Part shown: piece after piece, positions 1 to 9,536 of the stretch | Layout: each line of letters starts with the position of its first letter | Numbering within the stretch: position 1 is the stretch's first letter | Assembly: GCA_025358255.1 (NCBI GenBank) | Contig: JANYKC010000004.1 | Span: forward strand, 62,001 to 126,000 | DNA length: 64,000 bases | Source: Spirochaetaceae bacterium | Lineage (GTDB): Bacteria > Spirochaetota > Spirochaetia > Treponematales > Rectinemataceae | Reading direction: 5' to 3' | Notes under the pieces: generated by a model | The model's input: the letters and a program-made list of their open reading frames with translations, nothing else | Database searches by the model: none | Told to the model about the DNA's origin: nothing | Translations under genes and position numbers: made by a program

Positions 1-1029
1 GAGGTAGAGGGGATTCTCGATCATGTGCGAGTAGGAGCCCAGGATGGTCGCGTCGCGGAGGCCGAAGGCCGGCGCGAAGAGCCTGTTCCATACCGAGCGG
101 GCGGCATCGAGCACCGCCCCACCAAGCGCCGCCGCCGTCGCGTCCGGGTGGGCATAGAGCCAGCGCCAGACGGCGATGTCCACGAGGGCCACGCCCGCGA
201 TCTCGCAGGTGGCCCAGTAATCGCCGAGGGCGTCGCTCCGGGCGACGGTTCCGCAACCCAGCACCTCAAGGTCCCGCGCCTGGAAGACAAAGGCGAAGGC
301 TTCGGTGAAAGCGGTGTTCGGGACGCCCGAGAGGAAGTACTCATCGATGCCGTGGAGGCTGAACACCTGCTCGACATTGTGCCCAAGCTCGTGGAGCGCG
401 ATGTTGTAGCCCTTGTAGTCCATCCCCTCCGGCCCTATCCGGGTCCTGAGCCTCGCCTTGTCGCTGCGCATGGCCGCAGGCATGGCGTGTCCCGAGCCGT
501 GGGCCGCGTCCACTTCGATCCGCGCGGCTAGCCATTGCGCGTCCCTCGCGCTGAAGCCCAAAGCGCCGAGGATTCCCGGGATAGCCGCCTGGAAGGCTGC
601 GGCACTGGGGTAAAGGGCTCGGGTCTTCGCGTCCAGCGCGGCTTCGCCGAGTCGCCGCCCTCCGGTGGGATCATGGAACCAGACATCGAAGGCCTCGAGT
701 GGACGGCCAAGCCGGATACGCACGGACGCCGCGGCTTTCGCGTAGGTATCGCCATCAAAGGTCGACTCGAGGAGTGACTACACGGCGGCGATGGGAAGCT
801 CGAGGTTGGCCTCGAAACTGGCGAACAGCGCGTCCAGTTCCGGACCGGAAGGGCAGAAATGGCTTTCGCGAAAGGCCGAGAAAGCCCCGTCATCGCCGTC
901 TTCCTCCCGCCAGGGCGAGCTTGCGCATTCGATGCCTTCGATCGCCCTCGAGCGCTCGCCCTCCCCGTGCTTCGCCACAAGGGCTTCCGCAAGCTTGATT
1001 CGAAAATCGGGGGCGATCTGCGGGTGCAT
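1..1029 (-). pseudogene. M3-family metallopeptidase, interrupted (3' end beyond window)
   Basis: The start ATG at 1029 has AGGAGG six bases upstream. The first 83 codons (MHPQIAPDFR...) resemble the N-terminal part of an oligopeptidase-like M3 protein and end at TAG (778-780). Directly after the stop, in the same frame, the protein resumes with a stretch typical of the C-terminal half of the family. It includes the zinc motif HELGH (codons 379-393), with a downstream TEAFAF stretch that may supply the third ligand. From memory, about 200 residues normally separate these two halves, so an internal deletion with a stop near the junction is the simplest reading. It is the last visible gene of the operon running from 8684 and lies 9 bp after the ROK kinase. 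A sequencing error alone would not explain the missing middle. The catalytic half might still be made from an internal start. Confidence 0.7.
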
Positions 1030-1038
1030 CGAATCCTC

Positions 1039-1953
1039 CTATTGCCCTATTCGCATGGCCAGCCTGATCGAACCCAAGAGGCCAGCCCGTCCGCCAAGGG
1101 TGGAGAAGGCGATCCGCGGGGGAAAGGGGGTCATGTGCCTCACATAGGCTTCGAGGGCCGGTCCATGGGCGGCGAGGCTCCGCGAGACTCCACCTCCGAG
1201 CACGATGAGCTCGGGATCCAGGAGGGTGGCGAGGTTGGCCACCGCGGGAAAGAGGAGCTGCAGCCCCCTGTGGATGATGCCGGCAGCCAGGACGTCCCCC
1301 GAGGATGCCAGCCGGAAGATCTCCTCCGCGCCGGCATCATGGGGTTTTCCCGAGCGTTCACGCCATGCGTCCGCTATCCCCACGCCGCTCATCGCCTGTT
1401 CGAGGGCGCCTATGCCGTCCTGGAAGCCCTTGGGGTCATCGGCTTCGGCCACCCAGTAGCCGATCTCGCCCGCGGCATGGTGTGCCCCGTGGAGGACCTG
1501 GCCTCCTGAATAGAAAGCCGAGGAAAGTCCCGTGCCGACATTGACGAAGACGAAGCTCTGCGCGCCTTTGGCGACCCCGAGCCATTCCTCTCCGAGGGCG
1601 GCGCATTTGACGTCATTGAGCAGCGCCACCGGGGCGCGGTAGCGTCCGTGGAGGCTTTCCTCGAGCCAGGGCGGGTCGAGGGCCTTCACGTTGCGTGCCA
1701 GGTGGGCCTTCCCCTCCCAGCAGACAAAGGGCAGTCCGACGCCGATGCCGGCTATCGCGTCCATCTTGCCGGCGAGTCCGGAGACGAGGTCGGAGATGAG
1801 GGCGACAATGGCCTGGCCCAGGCCGTTTTCCTCCTCCTGGGCGTCGCAGGTGGCCACGACGCTTTCGCCGATGATGGTCCCGGACGCATCGGCGGCGGCC
1901 ACCCTGAGGCTTGTGCCGCCGCAGTCCACACCAAGGAAGACAGGGCGCATCAT
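1039..1953 (-). CDS. ROK-family sugar kinase
   Basis: 304 residues. The N-terminal DCGGTSLRV is the phosphate-binding loop of ROK/ASKHA kinases. LLNDVKCAALGE gives the catalytic Asp region, followed by GTGLSSAF and the ROK signature HHAAGEIGY. The C-terminal GGGVS is the adenosine loop. The usual zinc-binding Cys cluster (CxCGxxGCxE) after the GEIGY motif is missing and replaced by an acidic stretch, so this is a zinc-less variant. It probably phosphorylates the sugar or amino sugar released by the neighbouring enzymes after ABC import. It sits between the lyase (38 bp) and the peptidase (9 bp) in one transcription unit. The substrate cannot be told from sequence. Confidence 0.85.
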   Translation of the reverse strand: MMRPVFLGVDCGGTSLRVAAADASGTIIGESVVATCDAQEEENGLGQAIVALISDLVSGLAGKMDAIAGIGVGLPFVCWEGKAHLARNVKALDPPWLEESLHGRYRAPVALLNDVKCAALGEEWLGVAKGAQSFVFVNVGTGLSSAFYSGGQVLHGAHHAAGEIGYWVAEADDPKGFQDGIGALEQAMSGVGIADAWRERSGKPHDAGAEEIFRLASSGDVLAAGIIHRGLQLLFPAVANLATLLDPELIVLGGGVSRSLAAHGPALEAYVRHMTPFPPRIAFSTLGGRAGLLGSIRLAMRIGQ

Positions 1954-1990
1954 GGAATGGCGATCCGGCCGGCCACGCAGGCGCCGCGGG

Positions 1991-3430
1991 TCATGGGAGG
2001 AGCCCTCGCCAGTCTTGGGAAAGCCTGGATTCCGCCGCGATCACGGTCGCGACGGCCTGGTCCAAGTCCCTCCGCCGCTCCGCGATCGCCGACCCGAGGG
2101 CCTCGAAAACCGGCAGCATGCCCTCGGGCGAAGGTCCACCGGGAAGCTTGCGGACGGCCACGAAGTGCCTGGGATCCAGGATCTCGGCCACGCGCGCGTC
2201 ATCGAAAGGCAGGGGTTTCCCCGCGACCTCGAGGAAAGCCTGCCTGAGGACGGCGAGGCTGTTGCCCGAGCGGGCAAAGCGCGAGCAGACCTCGTGGGCG
2301 CTCCTGAAGCCAATGCCCGCCTCGCGCACCATGGTGTCGGCCAGTTCGGTGGTGGTCACGCCCCAGGCAAGGGCGAGCTCCTCCACCCTCGCCTTGTCGC
2401 CGCCGAAGTTCTCCACGATCTCGCGGACGAGGGACAGGGCCGAAGTGGCCGTGGCCAGGCCGTCCAGGAGTTCGGTCACCGGCGCGTCGGCGGCCTCGTT
2501 GACGTCCTGGTAGGCCACGTTCCGGTAGAGCTCCCGGATGGAAGAGCAGGTCCCAAGGGCCTGGCCGGCCTGGATGCGGGCATGCTCGAGGATGACCGGG
2601 TTCCGCTTCTGGGGCATGATGCTGCTGCACTGCACCAGGGAATCCGGGAAGGTCACGATGCCGACCTCGCAGCTTGCCTTGTGGGAGAGGTCGGCGACCA
2701 GCCTCGTGCAGTCCTGGAGGAGCTGCTCGAGGGCCGCCGCAGGCCGGGTGAGCCAATGGGAGGTGCTTATCGCCTCATAGGCATTGGTCACATATCCGGG
2801 GAAGCCAAGGCGGTCGGCGACGCCCTGCCTGTCCAAGGGGAAGCCCGTTCCGGTTATCGCGCAGGCGCCCATCGTCGACCGGTTCACGACGGCGATCGCC
2901 GCGACCAGGTCCTTGAGGTCGGCGGCCAATTCGCCCGCAAAGGCGGCAAGGTAGTGGCCCAGGGTGGAGACGTTGGCCGGCTGGCCGTGGGTGAAGAGGA
3001 TGGTCAGCTCCCCTTCTCCCTCCCTGGCCCTCCGCACGAGGGATTCGAGGGCATCGAGGGCCTCGCCGGCGAAGGCGAGGAGGTTCCTCCGCAAGGCCAT
3101 GCGGAAAACCGTGGTGTCCATGTCGTTGCGGCTGCGCGCCGTATGGAGGAAGGCGGCATCCTCGACTCCGATGCGGCGGCCCAGCTCCGCCTCATAGGCG
3201 AAATAAAGGTCCTCGACCCCCGGAGGTATGGCCTGCTGATAGGTGAAGTCCGTCTCCATCTCCGTGACCGCGGCGGCGATCCGCTTCGCGACATCCTCCG
3301 CGATTATTCCGCGTTCCAGGAGCCCCAGGAGATGGGCCTTGTGCACGGCGATCGAATCGACCGCATAGAGGGCCTTCCAGTTCCGGTACGCGGGTTCCAG
3401 GACCCGCTGGGTATATACGGGGGAAAACAT
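1991..3430 (-). CDS. Argininosuccinate lyase-type C-N lyase
   Basis: 479 residues, a usual length for the fumarase/aspartase superfamily. HTARSRND is the substrate-binding motif of argininosuccinate lyases, HGQPANVSTLGHY matches the second conserved region, and SSIMPQKRNP is the superfamily signature with the catalytic serine loop. ArgH releases fumarate from argininosuccinate. No argG or other arginine genes are nearby. The gene lies inside a sugar-import operon behind an amidohydrolase, so it may instead cleave an aspartate or other amino-acid adduct of a sugar-like compound; that is inference. The superfamily call is firm and the reaction is open. Confidence 0.8.
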   Translation of the reverse strand: MFSPVYTQRVLEPAYRNWKALYAVDSIAVHKAHLLGLLERGIIAEDVAKRIAAAVTEMETDFTYQQAIPPGVEDLYFAYEAELGRRIGVEDAAFLHTARSRNDMDTTVFRMALRRNLLAFAGEALDALESLVRRAREGEGELTILFTHGQPANVSTLGHYLAAFAGELAADLKDLVAAIAVVNRSTMGACAITGTGFPLDRQGVADRLGFPGYVTNAYEAISTSHWLTRPAAALEQLLQDCTRLVADLSHKASCEVGIVTFPDSLVQCSSIMPQKRNPVILEHARIQAGQALGTCSSIRELYRNVAYQDVNEAADAPVTELLDGLATATSALSLVREIVENFGGDKARVEELALAWGVTTTELADTMVREAGIGFRSAHEVCSRFARSGNSLAVLRQAFLEVAGKPLPFDDARVAEILDPRHFVAVRKLPGGPSPEGMLPVFEALGSAIAERRRDLDQAVATVIAAESRLSQDWRGLLP

Positions 3431-3464
3431 TGATTTGCTCCTAGTGCGGCGGCGCGGGGCCCGC

Positions 3465-4412
3465 TCAGGATATGCCGAGGAGGCCGGCGATGTTCCGGTA
3501 GAGGACAGCGTCCACCTCGGACTCGTCGAAGCCGTTGTCCAGCATTTCCCTCACCTGGATGTCCAAGTAGGCATCGGTGAAGCCACGGGGGAACCAGCTC
3601 GAGTCGGTGCCGAAGATGATCCGGGAAGCGCCTATCGTGTCGTGGTACTTGCGGAAAAGGGAGGCAAGGTCCACGGGATAGGGCATCCATCGCATCCACT
3701 GGTTGGAGCCCGAGGTGTCCACAAAGACGTTCGGGCAGGCCCAGCAGAGGTTGAGGGTCTCGAAGACATAGCCGCAGCCGAAGTGGGGGATGATGATGGA
3801 CAGGTCGGGGAAGCGCTTGGCCACGTCGTGGATGACGATGGGGTTGATGTTGACGTGGTTGGCTATGCCCCCCGCCCCCCCCATGATGCCGAAATGAATG
3901 AGGACAGGCGCCCTCGCGGCCGAGGCGATCTCCCAAAGGGGGTTGAAGCACGGGTCATCAAGGCTCCGGTCGATCTTGGGGCCGAGGAGCTTGTAGCCCT
4001 TGAGGCCCTGGTGGCGCAAGGCCCTCTCGAGCCGCGGCGCGGCATCGGGCAAGAGCGGGTCGTGGTGGGCGTAGCCGTGGAAAACGCCGGCATTCCGGCC
4101 CACGAGCTCCGAGCAGAAGTCGTTGCTCCCCGTCGTCACGAAAACGACGGACTCGAGGTAGTCGCGCTTCTCGACTTCGGCGCGCCAGAGCAGCTCGCCG
4201 TCCGCGCGGTTCACGGCCACTGGCGTCGGGAACCTCCACGCGGCCTCCCACCTGGCCTTCTCCGCGTCGAGCCAGGGGTGGAGGCTCTTGCCGGAGCGCC
4301 CGCTCGAATAGCCCACCTGCTCCTTCGCCCCCTCCACGGCCGGAAGGACGCCCTTGCCGTCGTCGATGATCCTGTCTTCTGGAAAGTGGACGTGGCTGTC
4401 GATAACTCTCAT
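3465..4412 (-). CDS. Amidohydrolase 2 / metal-dependent hydrolase
   Basis: 315 residues from ATG 4412, which begins MRVIDSHVHFPED. The leading HxH is the metal-binding motif of the amidohydrolase superfamily. Later ligands are visible as LIHFG, PHFGCGY and FGTDSSW (the conserved Asp). A longer reading frame continues upstream but overlaps the permease gene. The start chosen follows the permease stop by 8 bp and has a GAAAGGAT site about ten bases upstream. The COG2159-type fold hydrolyses or decarboxylates small cyclic or amide compounds. In this operon it would act on the imported compound or on a product of the lyase. Confidence 0.8.
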   Translation of the reverse strand: MRVIDSHVHFPEDRIIDDGKGVLPAVEGAKEQVGYSSGRSGKSLHPWLDAEKARWEAAWRFPTPVAVNRADGELLWRAEVEKRDYLESVVFVTTGSNDFCSELVGRNAGVFHGYAHHDPLLPDAAPRLERALRHQGLKGYKLLGPKIDRSLDDPCFNPLWEIASAARAPVLIHFGIMGGAGGIANHVNINPIVIHDVAKRFPDLSIIIPHFGCGYVFETLNLCWACPNVFVDTSGSNQWMRWMPYPVDLASLFRKYHDTIGASRIIFGTDSSWFPRGFTDAYLDIQVREMLDNGFDESEVDAVLYRNIAGLLGIS

Positions 4413-4420
4413 AATTGCTA

Positions 4421-5248
<828 letters not shown>

Positions 5249-5256
5249 GCTCCCTC

Positions 5257-6144
5257 CTAGTAGTTGGTCTTCTTGTCGAAGAACCTGACCTGCACGAGCG
5301 TGACGACCATGATGACCGCGAAGAGGATGAGGCTGGCCGACGCGGCCCGGCCCATCTCGAATTTCGTGAAGGCGGTCTGGTAGATGTAGAGGGCGGCGGA
5401 CTTTGTGGAATCCAGGGGCCCGCCCATAGCCTGCGAGGACATGTTGTAGACGGGCGTGAAGATCCGGAGGAACTGGATGCCCTCCATGATGGCGAGGAAA
5501 AAGGTGATCGGCATGAGGAGGGGAAGGATTATGCTCCGCAGGACCCTTGACTCGCTCGCTCCGTCTATCCTGGCGGCCTCGATGCAGTCCTGGGGAATTG
5601 TCTGGATGCCCGCGAGGAAGATCGTGACGCAGTAGCCCATCTCGACCCAGATGCCTACCCCGAGGATCGAGTAGAGGGCCTCCTTGGGGTTGTTGATGAA
5701 GGCATGGGCAGGCAGGCCCAGGGCGCCCAGGAGGCGGTTGATGAGGCCCATGGGCGGGCTCTGGTACATCCAGCGCCAGACCCAGCTCACCGCGACGACC
5801 GGCGTGATGTAGGGCAGGACATAGATGAGGCGGAAGAGCCCCTTCCCGCGGGCTATCCCGTTGAGGAGGAGGGCCACCGCCAGGCTGAGGGCGATGACGA
5901 TCGGCGCGCCCACGAGGGCGTAGCGCGCGGTGTTGGCCATGGCCTTGCCGAAGACGGGATCGCCGAGCACCGCGGCGAAATTCGCCAGCCCAAGGAACTG
6001 GTTGCTTTTCCGCAGCAGGCTCCAGTCGGTGAGGCTCCGGCCCATCATGTAGAGCATGGGGCCGAAGCGGACACCGATGAAAAAGACCAGGGGGAGGGCG
6101 AGGAAGACGTAGGCCGTAATCGCCCGTTTTTTCGCGAGAGTCAT
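5257..6144 (-). CDS. Carbohydrate ABC transporter permease, MalF/UgpA type
   Basis: 295 residues with six predicted membrane segments and the EAA loop EAARIDGASESRVLRSIILP. It is the first permease of the CUT1 importer, 19 bp downstream of the binding-protein gene and 8 bp upstream of the second permease. It forms the transmembrane channel with the 4421-5248 product. Confidence 0.92.
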   Translation of the reverse strand: MTLAKKRAITAYVFLALPLVFFIGVRFGPMLYMMGRSLTDWSLLRKSNQFLGLANFAAVLGDPVFGKAMANTARYALVGAPIVIALSLAVALLLNGIARGKGLFRLIYVLPYITPVVAVSWVWRWMYQSPPMGLINRLLGALGLPAHAFINNPKEALYSILGVGIWVEMGYCVTIFLAGIQTIPQDCIEAARIDGASESRVLRSIILPLLMPITFFLAIMEGIQFLRIFTPVYNMSSQAMGGPLDSTKSAALYIYQTAFTKFEMGRAASASLILFAVIMVVTLVQVRFFDKKTNY

Positions 6145-6163
6145 TCCTCGCCTCCTTTCAAGG

Positions 6164-7417
6164 TCACTTCCAGAAATCGTCGATGAGTTTCTGTTCCTGC
6201 GCCGCGGTCGTGGCCACGACGTCGGCCGTCTTGCTTCCCTTCAGGTTGATCTCGTCGATCATGTTGACGAAGAGGGTGCGCTGGCCGGCCTCGTCCACGT
6301 AGGCCGTGGCATGGGCGTAGGGGAGACCCTTGAGGAAGATGCTGACATAGGGGTCATCCTTGTGCTTCTCGCCGATCTTCGGGTTGGCCGGCAGCTCGCC
6401 GACGGCGGCGAGCCACTGCTCCATCGCTTCGGGGGAGGTGATGAACTTGAGGAACTTCACCGAGGCATCGAGCTTCTTGCCGGTCACGCCGGCGACGATG
6501 CCGTGGGTCCAGAAGGAGGCGAAGTTGGACTTGACGCCCTTGTAGGTCGGGAGCTCCGCTGCGCCCCACTCGAGGTCCTTGACCGCCTTGAGGGTGGCGA
6601 TGCGGAAGGAGCCGTCGATGTTCATGGCGGCGAGCTGGGCCTTGAAGGCGGTCACGTCGTCGGTGGAGAAGTTCGGGTAGCCGACCTTGTCCTTCATGAT
6701 CCGGTCCATGTACCACTGCACGGCCGCGACGCCATTGGCGTTGTTGTAGGTGACCTTTCGGCCGGTGGCATCATAGGGCGCGGCGCCGAACTGCCTAAAG
6801 AGGACTTCGCGGATGTAGGAATGTCCCTGGCCATTGGGCTGCATCGCGAGTCCGGCCTGGACCAGGTTGCCCTGGGCATCGTACTTGGAAAGTTTTTTCG
6901 AGAAGGCGACGAGCTCATCGAGGGTCTTGGGCGGGACGTTCGGGTCGAGGCCGGCTTCCTTGAAGAGCTTCTTGTTCCAGATGAGGGCCAGGGTCCTCAC
7001 CGCCGTGGGCGCGGAGTAGTACTTGCCGCCGAACTGGACGCTGTCTGCCACGAAGGGATAGTAGGTCGACTTGAAATAGGAGGCCGGGAAGGCGGCCTTG
7101 GGCAACTCCTGGAGGTAGTTGGCCTTCACATACATCGGCAGCCATCCGCCGAAAAGATTGATGACATCGGGGCCTTCGCCGGCGGGGATGGAAGCCGCGA
7201 CCTTCTGGTTGTAGCTCTCATAGGGGAAGGTGACCTGCTCTACCTTGATGTCGGGGTTTTTCGCCTCGAACTGGGCGATGAGCTTGTCCATGAGCTCCAC
7301 TTTTGTCTGGTAGAAATACTGCCAGTAGGTGATCTTCACCTGCTCAGCCGTCGCCGCCTGGGCCGCGAGAACCATGAGCACGATCAGCACGAGCCCAATT
7401 CCTCTGAACCTCTTCAT
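6164..7417 (-). CDS. Extracellular sugar-binding protein (family 1) of ABC importer
   Basis: 417 residues from ATG 7417. The first 24 residues form a signal peptide (MKRFRGIGLVLIVLMVLAAQ, then ATAEQ). GAAGGAGAA lies just upstream. The mature part starts VKITYWQYF and carries the family-1 solute-binding pattern (IAQFEAKNPDIKVE, GPDVINLFGGW). The open frame extends upstream of this ATG, but that part has no plausible signal or homology. The ligand is unknown, though the family binds mono- and oligosaccharides. It is the second gene of the operon, after the ROK regulator. Confidence 0.9.
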   Translation of the reverse strand: MKRFRGIGLVLIVLMVLAAQAATAEQVKITYWQYFYQTKVELMDKLIAQFEAKNPDIKVEQVTFPYESYNQKVAASIPAGEGPDVINLFGGWLPMYVKANYLQELPKAAFPASYFKSTYYPFVADSVQFGGKYYSAPTAVRTLALIWNKKLFKEAGLDPNVPPKTLDELVAFSKKLSKYDAQGNLVQAGLAMQPNGQGHSYIREVLFRQFGAAPYDATGRKVTYNNANGVAAVQWYMDRIMKDKVGYPNFSTDDVTAFKAQLAAMNIDGSFRIATLKAVKDLEWGAAELPTYKGVKSNFASFWTHGIVAGVTGKKLDASVKFLKFITSPEAMEQWLAAVGELPANPKIGEKHKDDPYVSIFLKGLPYAHATAYVDEAGQRTLFVNMIDEINLKGSKTADVVATTAAQEQKLIDDFWK

Positions 7418-7556
7418 GCATCTTCTCCTTCTCGGGCGGACGGCCTTCCCGTCGATTTTTTTGGCGGCCCCGCCTGCATATAAATGATATGCGGCTTGGG
7501 CGGCTGAATCAAACAGCTTCCCAGACCGCCCACGAACCGACTTGTCCAAGGTCCCC

Positions 7557-8684
7557 TCATCCTGCGCAGACCTCCCGGATCCACGCGTCGAGGGCCAATC
7601 CCGCCGCGCCTGAGACCCCCGGTTCGGCGGCGACCGAAAATTCGCAGGAGACTTCCATCGGACAGAACCTCCGCAGCTCCTCGCGGAGGCAGGCAAGGAG
7701 ATCGGGACCGAAGCTTTCCTTTCCTGCCCGGCCAAGCACCACGTTGCGGACATCGAGGGCCACGCAAAGGTTGGCCAGCCCCATGGCGAGGAACCGCCCC
7801 ACGCGTTCCACGGATTGCCTTGAAGGCGCACCGTGCAGGTCGACCTCGGCCCAGAAAGCCGGCAGGTCCATCGCGGATTCAAGCCAGCCCGGGCCGGACG
7901 CCGCCTGCTGGCCTGTGGCCCCCACCGCCGCGTCCCTGTCAAAAACCATGTAGCCGATCTCCCCGGCCGACGAGCCCGGGCCTTCCCGGAGCCTTCCGTC
8001 CAGGACAAGCCCCGCGCCGACACCGCGGCCCAGCTCGACGAATATCAGGTCTCCACCGTATTTCCGGCCCCGCGCGGAAACCTCACCAAGCGCAGAGGCA
8101 TTCGCGTCGTTGGAGACATGGACCCCAATGCCCAGCCTTTCCTCAAGTCGGGCGGCCAAGGGACCGAAATCGACATTTCCCGCGACCCCGACCAAGGGCG
8201 CCTGGCTGATGGATTTCCTGTCCGACCTCACCACGCCGGGAACGCCGACTCCCAGGCCTTTCACGAGCCCGGTCGCCATGCCCGATTCGGTGACCAGGGC
8301 CTCCACCTCGCCCGCGAGGAGGCTTCCCAGCAGAAGTCCCAGATCGGGAGGAGCGGGAGAGCGGCGAAGGGAAAACAGATGACCAGAAAGGTCGACAAGG
8401 CCTACGCTCAGGTGGACGCCGTCATACTCGGCGCCGACCGCATAGGCCGCCTTTTCGCAAAAGCGCAGGAGCATCGGTTTTCGTCCGAGGGCCGCCTGTC
8501 CCTCGCCTGCCTCTGCGACAAGGCCCAAGGCAGCGAAGTACTCGATGATCTTGATGACCGTGGGTACGCTCAAGGAAAGGCGCTTGGCTATCTCGCTTTT
8601 CGAGATGGCTCCCTCGGCCTTGACAAGCCGATAGACGAGCATGCGGTTGTATTCTTTAAGATCCGCGGCAAGGCGCGCCTTCAT
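7557..8684 (-). CDS. ROK-family transcriptional regulator
   Basis: 375 residues. An N-terminal winged helix (AISKSEIAKRLSLSVPTVIKII, residues ~26-47) precedes a ROK sugar-binding domain with SNDANASALGE and the GEIGY motif. The zinc-binding Cys cluster is absent, as in the kinase of the same operon. It heads the operon and is followed after 139 bp by the binding-protein gene. A promoter with an AT-rich dyad lies just upstream (8703-8749), so it probably represses its own operon until the imported sugar or its phosphate binds. Confidence 0.88.
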   Translation of the reverse strand: MKARLAADLKEYNRMLVYRLVKAEGAISKSEIAKRLSLSVPTVIKIIEYFAALGLVAEAGEGQAALGRKPMLLRFCEKAAYAVGAEYDGVHLSVGLVDLSGHLFSLRRSPAPPDLGLLLGSLLAGEVEALVTESGMATGLVKGLGVGVPGVVRSDRKSISQAPLVGVAGNVDFGPLAARLEERLGIGVHVSNDANASALGEVSARGRKYGGDLIFVELGRGVGAGLVLDGRLREGPGSSAGEIGYMVFDRDAAVGATGQQAASGPGWLESAMDLPAFWAEVDLHGAPSRQSVERVGRFLAMGLANLCVALDVRNVVLGRAGKESFGPDLLACLREELRRFCPMEVSCEFSVAAEPGVSGAAGLALDAWIREVCAG

Positions 8685-8702
8685 GTCTCGCCCTCGACTT
8701 AA

Positions 8703-8749
8703 TTTACTAACTTAGTTTATTAAATATACCGGAATGATGAATCTGTCAA
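8703..8749 (-). promoter_or_regulatory. Promoter with ROK-type operator for the 1-8.7 kb operon
   Basis: On the minus strand TTGACA (8744-8749) is followed after 17 bp by TATTTA (8721-8726). Immediately downstream is the dyad ACTAA-C-TTAGT (8706-8716), inside a longer imperfect AT-rich palindrome (8703-8719). It lies 19 bp ahead of the ROK regulator start. Position and symmetry fit an autoregulated ROK operator. Confidence 0.65.
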
Positions 8750-8777
8750 CAAACAATCGCTTGCCTGCCTGCGAAAA

Positions 8778-9536
8778 CTAGGAATCGCAATAGAGAATCG
8801 CGCAGCGTTCGGAGGCCAATAGCCCGGCCGGATAGTCCTGGCTTCCCGCGGCAAGGGCCAGTACGAGGCCGAGCTTGTCCCCTCCCCTCGCGAAAAAGCG
8901 CAGGCTCCGGGAGGGCCGGAGGGCCGCAAGACTAAGGCTCATGCGCTCCCTCGGCACGACTGGAGAAGTCGACCTGGAAGCGAGAATGGCCAGTCCAGAC
9001 AGGGGATCTGCGCCCAGCTCGAGGATGGGATCGCCTGGAAACAGGCTGGCGGTATGCCCGTCTCCACCCAGTCCAAGGAGGGCGAGGTCGAATACCGGGC
9101 GAGGGCCGAGGAGGCCGGCCAGTTCGCGCGCATAGGCCAAGGCGGCGGCTTCTGCTGCGGCGGCCACCGCGGCCGGGGACGATGTATGGTCGAGACCGGA
9201 ATCTGCATCGCCCGGATCCGGCCAGAGATGGATCTCGGGCCTCCAGGCCGCGCCTTGGAAACATGAGGCGATAAGGAGGCCGTTGCGGGCGGGAGAATCC
9301 GCATCCACCGCCCTTTCGTCACCAAGCCAGAGCCCGATCGCAAGGCCGTCAAAAGCCCGCGTCACGGAATCGAGGCCTGCGAGCCTGCGATAAAGCGGCG
9401 CCGGGGTTGCGCCGCCTGCGAGGCAAAAATGGCAGGACGGGCGCCCGCTTTCCTTGGCGGCCAAGGCTGCCGCGATGAAGTCGCGCACCGCCGCCTCGAT
9501 CCAATCCACCTCGGAGGAAAAGCGGAGGAGCCTCAT
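8778..9536 (-). CDS. pgl: 6-phosphogluconolactonase
   Basis: 252 residues from ATG 9536, overlapping the zwf stop as ATGA. CLAGGATP, GLWLGDERAV and LLGLGGDGHTASLFPG are the DevB/Pgl family motifs. The enzyme hydrolyses 6-phosphogluconolactone, the second step of the oxidative pentose phosphate pathway, in the cytosol. Tight coupling to zwf supports the call. The open frame runs further upstream inside zwf but without a signal. Confidence 0.93.
   Translation of the reverse strand: MRLLRFSSEVDWIEAAVRDFIAAALAAKESGRPSCHFCLAGGATPAPLYRRLAGLDSVTRAFDGLAIGLWLGDERAVDADSPARNGLLIASCFQGAAWRPEIHLWPDPGDADSGLDHTSSPAAVAAAAEAAALAYARELAGLLGPRPVFDLALLGLGGDGHTASLFPGDPILELGADPLSGLAILASRSTSPVVPRERMSLSLAALRPSRSLRFFARGGDKLGLVLALAAGSQDYPAGLLASERCAILYCDS

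Noticed and set aside
778-780. In-frame TAG in the M3 peptidase (and near 61765 in the XRE-cupin gene) as possible stop-codon recoding
   Set aside because: TAG is the ordinary stop of several intact genes here (acyltransferase at 16573, HATPase at 40140, msrA at 59151), no pyl or suppressor-tRNA gene is seen, and both cases also lack sequence or shift frame.
1691-3433. 580-codon open frame on the plus strand
   Set aside because: It is antisense to the lyase gene, which has clear family motifs; the antisense translation has none and reflects high GC.
6164-8023. 619-codon version of the sugar-binding protein
   Set aside because: The first 202 residues overlap the ROK regulator and precede a clear signal peptide at ATG 7417.
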